DNA from: an uncultured Opitutales bacterium
Lineage (GTDB): Bacteria; Verrucomicrobiota; Verrucomicrobiia; Opitutales; UBA953
Assembly: GCA_934675585.1 (NCBI GenBank)
Contig: CAKUQY010000015.1
Span: 1 to 50,189, forward strand
Direction of reading: 5' to 3'
Length of the DNA stretch: 50,189 nt
The notes beneath the pieces were generated by a model, which ran no database searches, was not told where the DNA came from, and saw only the letters and a list, made by a program, of their open reading frames with translations. Made by a program: the position numbers and the translations under genes. This document shows, piece by piece, positions 24,813 to 32,254 of this stretch (positions within the stretch are counted from its first letter, which is position 1; the number at the start of each line of letters is the position of its first letter).

Positions 24813-25571
24813 ATGGCAAAGCTTTCAGACATCGTAAAATATTGCGAAGAACGCTTGGGAATGCGTGGATTTGTAGATTTTCCTGGCGCGCAAAATGGGT
24901 TGCAATTTGAAAACGACGGGAACGTTACAAAAATCGCTTGCGCTGTTGACGCAACCAGCAAAGTTTTTGAAATCGCCGCACGCGAAAAAGCTGATTTGTT
25001 GCTCGTGCATCATGGCATGTTTTGGAATCCGCAAGTGCCCGTTACGGGAACGATTTATCGCAAATTTAAAACTTTGTTTGACGCAAACATCGCGGTTTTT
25101 TCTTGTCATTTACCGCTCGATTATCATCGCGAATTGGGGCACAATGTCTTGCTCGCAAAAGCGCTCGGGCTCAAAATTATCGATTGGGCGTTGCCTTACG
25201 AAAATCACACATTTTTAGCAATTTGCGACGGGAACGGCATTTCACGCAGCGAGTTAAAATTGCGCCTGCACGCGTTGTTCCCGCAAACATTTAAAGCGAT
25301 TGATTGCGGGAACGAACAATTGGGGCATATCGCTATTTTGTGTGGCAGTGGCAATACCGCCATTCCCGCGATGAGCGCGCTTGGTTGCGACACGCTTATT
25401 ACAGGCGAAGTAAAACACGCAGCGTTTGCCGATGCGCAAGAGCACGCGTTTAATATTTATCCTTGTGGACATTACGCGACAGAATCGTTGGGAATTAAAG
25501 CACTGGCAAACGAAGTTGCGCAACAATTTGATTTGCCCAATATTTTTATTGAAGAAAATTGCGTTTTGTAA
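24813..25571 (+). CDS. Nif3-like dinuclear metal-centre protein
   Basis: A 252-residue member of the NIF3/YbgI (GTP cyclohydrolase I type 2-like) family. Metal ligands are visible in L-L-V-H-H-G-M-F-W (about 68-75), S-C-H-L-P-L-D (about 97-103), and near the C-terminus G-H-Y-A-T-E-S (about 217-223). The biochemical role of the family is still debated. The gene follows the RDD gene by 11 nt and ends the purC operon; a hairpin made of motif copies separates it from the convergent HAD gene. Confidence 0.92.
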   Translation: MAKLSDIVKYCEERLGMRGFVDFPGAQNGLQFENDGNVTKIACAVDATSKVFEIAAREKADLLLVHHGMFWNPQVPVTGTIYRKFKTLFDANIAVFSCHLPLDYHRELGHNVLLAKALGLKIIDWALPYENHTFLAICDGNGISRSELKLRLHALFPQTFKAIDCGNEQLGHIAILCGSGNTAIPAMSALGCDTLITGEVKHAAFADAQEHAFNIYPCGHYATESLGIKALANEVAQQFDLPNIFIEENCVL

Positions 25572-25575
25572 TTTG

Positions 25576-25619
25576 GCGGGAACGCGTTGAAAAGTTGCGT
25601 TCCAAATGTCGCGTTCCCG
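25576..25619. terminator. Shared hairpin between convergent nif3 and HAD genes
   Basis: GCGGGAACGCG (25576-25586) can pair with CGCGTTCCCG (25610-25619). A near-copy (GCGTTCC, 25598-25604) lies in the loop. The hairpin could serve both strands, but no strong T-run follows on either side. Confidence 0.55.
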
Positions 25620-25623
25620 TAAA

Positions 25624-26304
25624 TTAGTTTGGCAATTTAAAACCAAAAACTTGATTGCCAAGCGCAAACATATCTTTGAAAACCGCATTCGACGTTCCCG
25701 TGGCTTCGACGAGCGGCTCGGGCTCGTGCGTTCCCGTGACGACGCAAGCGACGGGCATTCCAACGGCTTTTGCGGCGGCAATATCAAATGGAGAATCGCC
25801 AATGAGCATGGCTGTTTGTGGCGTGCTGTTAGATTTTTCTAAAACGTAATCGCTGTATTCTTTGTTGGGTTTTCGCCAAGGCATATCTGGCATATTCGTG
25901 CCGAAAACATAATCAAAAAACAGATCAAGTTTTAGATGTTTTAAAAGTTTGACGGAGGCATCGTAATCTTTGTTGGTAAAAACGCCCGTTTCGTAGCCGT
26001 TCCCGCGCAGATTTTTCAAAATCCATTCAACGCCTGGCAAAGTAAAAACGCCGTCAAACATAACATCATTAAAATGTTCCCGAAAACGGCGGCAACCTTC
26101 ATCGGCGAGTTCTGCGCCAATCAAGCGGCTCAAAGTTAAATGAATTGAGCCGCCCACGGTAGCGCGCAAGGTTTCGTAGCTTTGTGGCTCTTTGCCTAAT
26201 GTGCGCGCAATATCGGCGTAGCACTTGTGAATCGCCGTAAAATTGTCGATTAACGTGCCGTCGAGATCAAAAAAAATCGTTGCAGGTGGGAACGGATAAT
26301 TCAT
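25624..26304 (-). CDS. HAD-superfamily hydrolase, phosphoglycolate phosphatase-like
   Basis: The product (226 residues from the ATG at 26304) shows the HAD motifs in order: F-F-D-L-D-G-T-L (motif I, about 12-19, nucleophile Asp), the middle V-F-T-N-K (motif II region, about 115-119), and I-G-D-S-P-F-D-I-A-A-A (motif IV, about 177-187). These fit the Gph/PGPase subgroup, which dephosphorylates 2-phosphoglycolate and related sugars, but substrates vary in this family. The start at 26304 lies 1 nt after the stop of the LpoB-like gene; the longer frame would overlap it. Confidence 0.85.
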   Translation of the reverse strand: MNYPFPPATIFFDLDGTLIDNFTAIHKCYADIARTLGKEPQSYETLRATVGGSIHLTLSRLIGAELADEGCRRFREHFNDVMFDGVFTLPGVEWILKNLRGNGYETGVFTNKDYDASVKLLKHLKLDLFFDYVFGTNMPDMPWRKPNKEYSDYVLEKSNSTPQTAMLIGDSPFDIAAAKAVGMPVACVVTGTHEPEPLVEATGTSNAVFKDMFALGNQVFGFKLPN

Positions 26305-26305
26305 A

Positions 26306-26875
26306 TTACCAGCCAACTGCATTTTTTTTGCCTTGTTTGGTAATGGTTTTTTCGCCCATCCAAACGAGATCGCCCGTGGCGACTTCGGCGAGTTGCATTT
26401 GGAAAACGTAGCTCACTTGGCGCGTTTTGCCGGCTGCGGTTGTTACTTCGATAATTTTACCGGTGAGTGAAAGTGTTGGAACTTCGGTGGTCGTTGCGCC
26501 CAATGCCGAAGCTTTGCTGCGAACAGCATCGTTGCCTGCATCAACGCTCATCGCACGCGAAACTTTAGCGCGGCGGGAACGCAAAATGGCTTCCTGGACT
26601 TTGTTGGTAATCAACGCAACATCAAAATTATTGGTGGTGTCATTAACAACGGTCGAAAGCGCCACCGTTGGTTTTTTGTCACCCGAGAACGAATCCCACT
26701 CGAGCATACTTTTAATCAGTGCGTCAGCAGCCATTTGAAAGTCTTGAATATCGACTTTGTTGAGCGAAACGATTGTTTCGTTGCTGTTGGGATCAACATA
26801 ATGAGCGTCTGTTGAACAACCCGAAAAAAAGAATGGAGCGAGGGCAATTGTCGCAAGAAGAATAGTTGTTTTCAT
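26306..26875 (-). CDS. LpoB-type penicillin-binding-protein activator lipoprotein
   Basis: The 189-residue product has a lipoprotein signal peptide with lipobox F-S-G-C (Cys19) and a body like the LpoB/PF13036 family, which stimulates class A penicillin-binding proteins from the outer membrane: V-A-L-S-T-V-V-N-D near residue 70, a DAGND stretch, and S-L-T-G-K-I-I-E-V followed by Q-M-Q-L-A-E-V-A-T-G-D-L-V-W. I prefer the ATG at 26875 over a start 13 codons upstream, since it gives the signal peptide and lies 10 nt after TATAAT. It is followed by the HAD gene on the same strand. Confidence 0.83.
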   Translation of the reverse strand: MKTTILLATIALAPFFFSGCSTDAHYVDPNSNETIVSLNKVDIQDFQMAADALIKSMLEWDSFSGDKKPTVALSTVVNDTTNNFDVALITNKVQEAILRSRRAKVSRAMSVDAGNDAVRSKASALGATTTEVPTLSLTGKIIEVTTAAGKTRQVSYVFQMQLAEVATGDLVWMGEKTITKQGKKNAVGW

Positions 26876-26885
26876 AGTGATTTCT

Positions 26886-26914
26886 ATTATAGTTCGATAA
26901 TTAATAATTGACAA
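26886..26914 (-). promoter_or_regulatory. LpoB-like gene promoter
   Basis: On the minus strand TTGTCA (26914-26909) and TATAAT (26891-26886) are 17 nt apart. The -10 box ends 10 nt before the ATG, so the leader should be 3-4 nt. The -35 overlaps that of the divergent promoter at 26908-26935. Confidence 0.65.
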
Positions 26915-26935
26915 TTAGGAATTTTATTATATGAT
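26908..26935 (+). promoter_or_regulatory. Distal topoisomerase gene promoter
   Basis: TTGACA (26908-26913) and TATGAT (26930-26935) with a 16-nt spacer face the topoisomerase gene. A second TATAAT at 27001-27006 ends 8 nt before its ATG, so the gene may have both a leadered and a leaderless transcript. Confidence 0.45.
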
Positions 26936-27000
26936 ATATTTTAGCCCTCGATTATGCCTTACGTGGGTAAAAAATCAAAATTAACAAGGCACCTAACTTA

Positions 27001-27006
27001 TATAAT
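27001..27006 (+). promoter_or_regulatory. Proximal topoisomerase gene -10 box
   Basis: TATAAT lies 8 nt before the ATG at 27015. TTAACA at 26981 is the only -35-like hexamer nearby, with a short 14-nt spacer. Confidence 0.4.
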
Positions 27007-27014
27007 TAATAAAG

Positions 27015-29594
27015 ATGAAGACGTTAGTTATTGCCGAGAAACCTTCTGTTGCAGCAGATATTGCAAAGGTGCTCGGAGCTCACCAAAAGGGCGATTGTTA
27101 TGAAAATGATAGTTATGTCGTTTCGCACGCCCTTGGCCATTTAGTAACTTTGGCCGACCCACAAGATTATGACGCGAATAATAAGCGTTGGACCTACAAG
27201 CGTCTGCCAATTATTCCCGAAAAATTTAAATTAAAATTGATTCCTGAAAATAAGGAACAATATTCGCGTTTGGATAAATTAATCAAGCGCGAAGACGTTG
27301 ATTGCTTGGTAAACGCGTGCGACGCGGGGCGCGAGGGTGAATTGATTTTTTCGTACATTTACCAATATTCGCGCTGCAAAAAACCTGTAAAACGCTTGTG
27401 GTTAACCTCGATGACCGCAAAAGCAATTGCCGAAGGATTCAAAAATTTGAAATCGAGCGAAGAAATGGCAAATTTGCTCGCCGCAGCGCGTTCCCGCGCA
27501 GAGTCTGACTGGCTCGTCGGCATCAACGGCACGCGCGCAATCACGTTGCGCATTGGTCGTGGACGTGGCGATGTAACAACGGTGGGACGCGTACAAACGC
27601 CGACACTTTCATTGCTCGTTAATCGCGAGTTAGAAATTCGAGAATTCGTTCCCGAGGGCTATTGGCGCATTCTTGCCGATTTTGGCGTTCCCGCGGGCGA
27701 ATATCGCGGAGTTTATCAACGTCCAGATTTTAAAAAATCAGAAGCCGATGAAAAGGGCGACAAAGCCGATAAAATCGATCGCATTCGCGATAAAGCGTTG
27801 GCGGAACAAATTTTTGCAGAATGTAAAGCTGCGGGAACGGGCGTTGTGCACGATGAAAAAACGCACACAACAGAGATTTGTCCAAAACTTTACGATTTGA
27901 CCACTTTACAACGCGACGCGAATAAGCGTTTTGGTTTTTCGGCATCGCGCACGCTTGAAATTGCGCAAGCGCTTTACGAAAAATACAAAGCTACGACTTA
28001 TCCGCGTACAGATTCGCGCGCTTTGCCCGAAGATTATGGCGCAACTTGTGCGCGCACTTTGGAAATGTTGACGGGATCGAAAAATCCAACCATCGCCAAT
28101 TGCGCACAACAACCCCTTGCTGGCAATTGGATTAACACGCGCAACAAACGCATTTTTAACAATCAAGAAATTTCTGATCACTTTGCAATTATTCCAACTG
28201 ATCAAGTGCCGCGCGGAGAATTGAGCGAAGCTGAAGCCAAAGTTTACGACATGATTGTGCGCCGTTTTATCGCAGTATTTTTCCCTGTCGCAGAATTTGA
28301 TGTAACAACGCGCACAACAACTGTCGCGGGAAAACATAATTTTAAAACAGAAGGTAAAGTTTTGGTCGTTCCCGGCTGGAAACAAGTTTATGGTCGCGAA
28401 GATAAGTCAGACCCAACGATTCCTGCCGCGACCGATGGCGAGAACGCAAACATTGAAAAAATTGAATGCGCAGAAGAAACAACCAAACCGCCGACGCGCT
28501 ACAATGAAGCAACATTGCTCGGCGCAATGGAAAGCGCGGGCAAGTTTGTCGATGATGACGAGCTCGCTGAAGCGATGAAAGAGCGCGGACTTGGCACGCC
28601 GGCAACGCGCGCAAGTATCATTGAACATTTGATTAAAACCAAATACGTCGATCGCGCAGGAAAAGATCTCGTTCCCACAATCAAAGCAGAAGAATTGATG
28701 AGCTTTTTGAAAATTCTTGACTTTGAAATTCTTAATAGCCCAGCATTGACGGGCGAATGGGAATATCAATTGCGCGAAGTTTCAGAAGGCAAAATCGCTC
28801 GTGAAAAATTTATGAACGGTATCATTGCTTTGACGCGCGAGATTGTCGAAAAATCAAACGATGTCATGGGCGCAGATACTTGGGAAACAATTGATATCGT
28901 TTCGCCATCGAATAACGAAAACTTGCAAGAAAATTTCCGCATGTATCGTTCGACAGACGAAATTGAAGGCGCACGCGGACGAAAAATTCCACGCTTGGCA
29001 ATTTACAAAAATGTCAACGGCCACATTCTCAACAAAGAAGATATCGCAAAATTGTTAGCGGGCGAAAAAATTGGTCCGTTTGAAGATTTTAAATCGCGTT
29101 TTAACAAACCATTTACGGCATGGCTCAAATTAGCCGTTCCCGCGAATGAAAACGAAGCTTATAAAATTGAATTTGTGTTCCCAGAGCGCAAAACGGCATC
29201 GGGAGACGCTCCCGCCGATCAAGTGGAAATTGATTTTTCTCAATTGACAGCAATTGGCGAGTGTCCCGTAACGCATTTGCCGATTTATTCAACGCCTAAC
29301 GCCTACGAAGTCAATCCCGCCGATGTTCGCGGTAAAAAATTAACTGCGCGCCCAGTGCGCATCAGCAAAACATTGTTGGGAACGGCAATTAGCGAAGATG
29401 TTTGCAAAACACTTTTGTCGGGTGAAAAAACAGAATTCATGACTTTTGTTTCGCAAAAAACAAAACGTCCATTCGAGGCAAAATTAAAACTCGATAAAAA
29501 TGGTCGTTTAGGTTTTGAATTTAAGCCACGCGAGCCCAAAGCCGTTCCCGCGGGAACGAAAAAAGCGCCTGCGCGCAAATCGACAAAAAAGTAA
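27015..29594 (+). CDS. topB: DNA topoisomerase III-type (TopB) with C-terminal Crpt repeats
   Basis: A type IA topoisomerase that passes single strands through a transient nick. The 859-residue product opens with the TOPRIM domain: I-A-E-K-P-S-V-A (Glu9 region) and C-D-A-G-R-E-G-E (about 101-108). The active-site tyrosine lies in TTYPRTDSRAL (about Tyr329). Instead of zinc fingers, the C-terminus has two copies of a Crpt-like domain (about 660-735 and 785-845), each with L-L-x-G-E-K followed by F-x-x-F-x-S. The tail is rich in Lys and Ala. It heads a plus-strand run with the Rho-like gene, SGNH hydrolase and recJ. Confidence 0.92.
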   Translation: MKTLVIAEKPSVAADIAKVLGAHQKGDCYENDSYVVSHALGHLVTLADPQDYDANNKRWTYKRLPIIPEKFKLKLIPENKEQYSRLDKLIKREDVDCLVNACDAGREGELIFSYIYQYSRCKKPVKRLWLTSMTAKAIAEGFKNLKSSEEMANLLAAARSRAESDWLVGINGTRAITLRIGRGRGDVTTVGRVQTPTLSLLVNRELEIREFVPEGYWRILADFGVPAGEYRGVYQRPDFKKSEADEKGDKADKIDRIRDKALAEQIFAECKAAGTGVVHDEKTHTTEICPKLYDLTTLQRDANKRFGFSASRTLEIAQALYEKYKATTYPRTDSRALPEDYGATCARTLEMLTGSKNPTIANCAQQPLAGNWINTRNKRIFNNQEISDHFAIIPTDQVPRGELSEAEAKVYDMIVRRFIAVFFPVAEFDVTTRTTTVAGKHNFKTEGKVLVVPGWKQVYGREDKSDPTIPAATDGENANIEKIECAEETTKPPTRYNEATLLGAMESAGKFVDDDELAEAMKERGLGTPATRASIIEHLIKTKYVDRAGKDLVPTIKAEELMSFLKILDFEILNSPALTGEWEYQLREVSEGKIAREKFMNGIIALTREIVEKSNDVMGADTWETIDIVSPSNNENLQENFRMYRSTDEIEGARGRKIPRLAIYKNVNGHILNKEDIAKLLAGEKIGPFEDFKSRFNKPFTAWLKLAVPANENEAYKIEFVFPERKTASGDAPADQVEIDFSQLTAIGECPVTHLPIYSTPNAYEVNPADVRGKKLTARPVRISKTLLGTAISEDVCKTLLSGEKTEFMTFVSQKTKRPFEAKLKLDKNGRLGFEFKPREPKAVPAGTKKAPARKSTKK

Positions 29595-29655
29595 AAAGAT
29601 TTTGTGAGCGCTTGTCAATTTTGGCGAGCGCTACAAACATTAAAAAGGATAAAAA

Positions 29656-30720
29656 ATGGAACTCAAACCTCGTAAAAAGTTTTACAACAAAAATGCGCCG
29701 CGCAAATTAAAAAAGCGCAAGCCAATGTCGCTCAAGCGCAAAAAATTGTTGTGGCTAAAAAAATTGCGTTCCCGCAAAAAAAAGCCACACCAAACGCGTT
29801 CGCACAATTTTACGCCATTGACCGACGCGATTGTCGCGCAAGCAAAACGCGAAATCGTCGCGGGAGCGGCTTGTATTCAAGTCGGCGGTTGGGCTTATTT
29901 GCGTTCCCAAAATAATTTTGGCTGCGTCGATGATGCCACGCCAGAAATTACCGACGCGATGGTGCATCGTTTTAAAATAAAAAATGCAGAGTGGTTAGAA
30001 GCTGAAATTTTGCGGTTCCCGCAAGAATTGGCGATCCCGCCGCGTGTTTTTAAAGTAAATTCGATTGCCGGCGAAAATCCATTTAAGCGTTCAAAGCCCA
30101 TGCGTTTTTATCGCTTAAACGCAAGCGTTCCCGCGCGTCCATTGTTGCTTGATGAAGCATTTGGTTTTGGCAATTTTTTGAAAGGGCAAACGCGCACATT
30201 GTTTTTTGACTGCAATATTGGTGTTACGCGCAAATTGGTGTCGATTGCACAAGATGCGCAACAAAAGAATGAAAACCTGCAAATTATTTACGTTCTCGTC
30301 AAAGCGCGTCCCGAAGAGCCCGCAGAATTATCGCAACTTTTGCCGCCTTCGGTCGAAGTTTATGCGTCCTACATTGACAGCCCGATTCAAATGATTGCTG
30401 AAATTCCCGACTTTGCATTAGCGCGCGCGCAACGTTTGGCAGAACTTGGCAAAGACGCGTTAATTATTGTTGATGGCTTAACCAATTGGGCAAACGCGCT
30501 CAACAGTATTAAAATTTCTCAATCTGGGAAAACACAAGAAGGCGAAGTCAATTTGTTCGTGCGCATTATTGAAAAAGTGCGTCAATATTTGCAAGCGTCT
30601 TATCAGCTTGAAGGCAAGGGCAGCATTTCTATCGTGGCGGGAGTTCGCCGCAAATCTGAACCAAGCGCTGTTGATAAAGAATTGGCATCGCTCGTTACTT
30701 CAATCACCTCAAATAAATAA
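29656..30720 (+). CDS. Degenerate paralogue of transcription termination factor Rho
   Basis: The 354-residue product is collinear with Rho but catalytically altered. Residues 1-50 are extremely basic. An OB-like part follows with Y-L-R-S-Q-N-N-F and H-R-F-K-I, like Rho's F-L-R-S and R-R-F-N-L. F-K-V-N-S-I matches Rho's L-K-V-N-E-V. The Walker A site, in Rho after GKGQRGLIV, reads LKGQTRTLFFDCNIGVTRK and lacks the P-loop Lys and Thr. KARPEEPAEL (about 215-224) matches Rho's DERPEEVTEM, and DALIIVDGLTNWANALN (about 267-283) matches Walker B and the following helix. The protein stops soon after GSISIVAG, so Rho's last ~90 residues are missing. Nucleotide hydrolysis is unlikely. An AAGGA ribosome-binding site lies 6 nt before the ATG. 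Confidence 0.78.
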   Translation: MELKPRKKFYNKNAPRKLKKRKPMSLKRKKLLWLKKLRSRKKKPHQTRSHNFTPLTDAIVAQAKREIVAGAACIQVGGWAYLRSQNNFGCVDDATPEITDAMVHRFKIKNAEWLEAEILRFPQELAIPPRVFKVNSIAGENPFKRSKPMRFYRLNASVPARPLLLDEAFGFGNFLKGQTRTLFFDCNIGVTRKLVSIAQDAQQKNENLQIIYVLVKARPEEPAELSQLLPPSVEVYASYIDSPIQMIAEIPDFALARAQRLAELGKDALIIVDGLTNWANALNSIKISQSGKTQEGEVNLFVRIIEKVRQYLQASYQLEGKGSISIVAGVRRKSEPSAVDKELASLVTSITSNK

Positions 30721-30725
30721 AAATT

Positions 30726-32246
30726 ATGAAATCGTTTTCTTTTTTCTCATTAGCATTTTTAGCAATTGCGCCATTGGCGTTGGGCGTTCCCGCAAAAAAA
30801 GACGTTCCCGAAAATATTGTTTTCATCGGAGATTCGATTACGCAAGGCGGTTCGTTTTTAAAGGGAGCTGTGCCAAGTTATCGCTATCAACTTTTTAAAA
30901 ATTTTGTGGATAATGATTTGCCGTTTCGCCCGATGGGAATGACACAAGGCGCGAGTAAAAATGTAAATGTGAGCGCGTTGACACCCGATTATCGCGGTGT
31001 AAAATTTGTCAATGTTTCAGAAGCCGCGGCAAGTGGACGTTCTTACCAATACGCAGGGCACGAGCAAGATAACGTTTACAAAAGCGATCCCGGAGTCGTG
31101 TTCCCTGTTGAAAATCGCGGTCCCGTAACTTTAAAACTGGGCTTGCGCAATAGTTTTTGCAAAGAAAAAAATAGTTTTTATGACGGCACAACGCTCAAAG
31201 AATACACGGGCGCAACTTACCCAAAAACTTATGGCAAAGAAAAACCCGACACGCTTTGCGTTATGATCGGCATTAACGATTTGTATGACCAATTTCAGTC
31301 CGACAAAAAAATTGCAGAGCACGTTCACAATATCGTCAAAGCGTATCAGCAATACAATCCAAAAATTCGAGTTTATGTTTTTGAATTGTTGCCAACCGCA
31401 GCAAACAACGGCACGGGAACGAAAAATAAAAATAATTACGGACGCTACAATAATTATTTGCGCTCACTCAATATTGAAAAAAAATGGAGCAAAGGAGCAT
31501 CGCGGGTTTCGTTAGAATGTATTAGCCAAGGATTTTACGCAGAAGACGGCTCAATGTGTGACGGGCCGAGCGGCGCTCACCCAAATGCGCAGGGCGAATT
31601 AATTGTCGCGGGAAACATTGCGCGGGTTTTGGGCGTCGGGCAACGCAACGCGGGCTTAAAACGCGTTCCCGCCGAAAATCTTCGCAAATCTAATTTCGCG
31701 ACCAACGGCAAAGGTATTCAAAAAAGCGGGAACAATATTGAAATTAATTCTTCGCTCGCGGGAACGGCAGATTTGCGTTATCAATGGCCACAAAAAAATA
31801 AGGCGCACGATTGCACGCTCGCATTTACCATTAAAATGAAAAACAAAAAAAGCGCCGATAATTTTGTCGCAACAATGCTCGGGAACGGCGAACAAGTCGG
31901 CGTGCTTTACATCGGCGAAAAAGGACTGTTTTGGAACGACAAAAATAACATTATTTACGGAACAAAAGACATCGCCACGGGAACGCCATTTTGTTCTGAA
32001 AAACCAGTCGATGTGCGCATCGCATATTTGAAAAAAGGCGAAACTGGCGTGAAGCCCGGATTTTATGTTTGGCTCAACGATCAATTAGTTGGCGAGGGCT
32101 TGGCAGGGCAAACAAGTGGTGCAATTGTTGAAAATTATGCCAATTCGATTCTCATTGGCGATATTGGCAATGGCATTGAAACGGCGGCAACAATTAGCGT
32201 TCCCGCAATCGATGCTAAAAATGCAGTCGCTCCCGCTTGTAATTAA
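30726..32246 (+). CDS. Secreted SGNH/GDSL-family esterase or lipase-like hydrolase with C-terminal beta-sandwich
   Basis: The 506-residue product has a signal peptide (about 1-20), then an SGNH hydrolase domain: F-I-G-D-S-I-T-Q-G-G (block I, Ser about 39), V-M-I-G-I-N-D-L-Y (block III, Asn), and D-G-P-S-G-A-H-P-N (block V, with the catalytic Asp-x-x-His). Residues beyond about 330 form a separate, beta-rich region of roughly 170 residues without recognisable motif, perhaps carbohydrate binding. Such enzymes deacetylate glycans or cleave sialic-acid or lipid esters; the substrate is not visible. Eight motif copies, several in the C-terminal region. Confidence 0.85.
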   Translation: MKSFSFFSLAFLAIAPLALGVPAKKDVPENIVFIGDSITQGGSFLKGAVPSYRYQLFKNFVDNDLPFRPMGMTQGASKNVNVSALTPDYRGVKFVNVSEAAASGRSYQYAGHEQDNVYKSDPGVVFPVENRGPVTLKLGLRNSFCKEKNSFYDGTTLKEYTGATYPKTYGKEKPDTLCVMIGINDLYDQFQSDKKIAEHVHNIVKAYQQYNPKIRVYVFELLPTAANNGTGTKNKNNYGRYNNYLRSLNIEKKWSKGASRVSLECISQGFYAEDGSMCDGPSGAHPNAQGELIVAGNIARVLGVGQRNAGLKRVPAENLRKSNFATNGKGIQKSGNNIEINSSLAGTADLRYQWPQKNKAHDCTLAFTIKMKNKKSADNFVATMLGNGEQVGVLYIGEKGLFWNDKNNIIYGTKDIATGTPFCSEKPVDVRIAYLKKGETGVKPGFYVWLNDQLVGEGLAGQTSGAIVENYANSILIGDIGNGIETAATISVPAIDAKNAVAPACN

Positions 32247-32254
32247 TTTGTAAA

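Larger units (their letters stand above)
20001..30000. repeat. Uptake-like motif copies, 20-30 kb (51 exact cores)
   Basis: 20067+, 20278+, 20337-, 20361-, 20535-, 21037+, 21112+, 21149+, 21192-, 21388+, 21817+, 21897-, 21913-, 22012-, 22091+, 22117-, 22126+, 22341-, 22837+, 23529-, 23649-, 23967-, 24006-, 24033-, 24080+, 24100+, 24570+, 24777+, 24918+, 25046+, 25230+, 25308+, 25578+, 25612-, 25693-, 25729-, 25998-, 26288+, 26575+, 27489-, 27647-, 27686-, 27833+, 28367-, 28670-, 29135-, 29378+, 29543-, 29552+, 29767-, 29902-. Confidence 0.9.

Noticed and set aside
26941..27014. Small RNA or riboswitch in the topoisomerase leader
   Set aside because: Only a weak GCCTT/AAGGC complementarity is visible, and no conserved riboswitch core.
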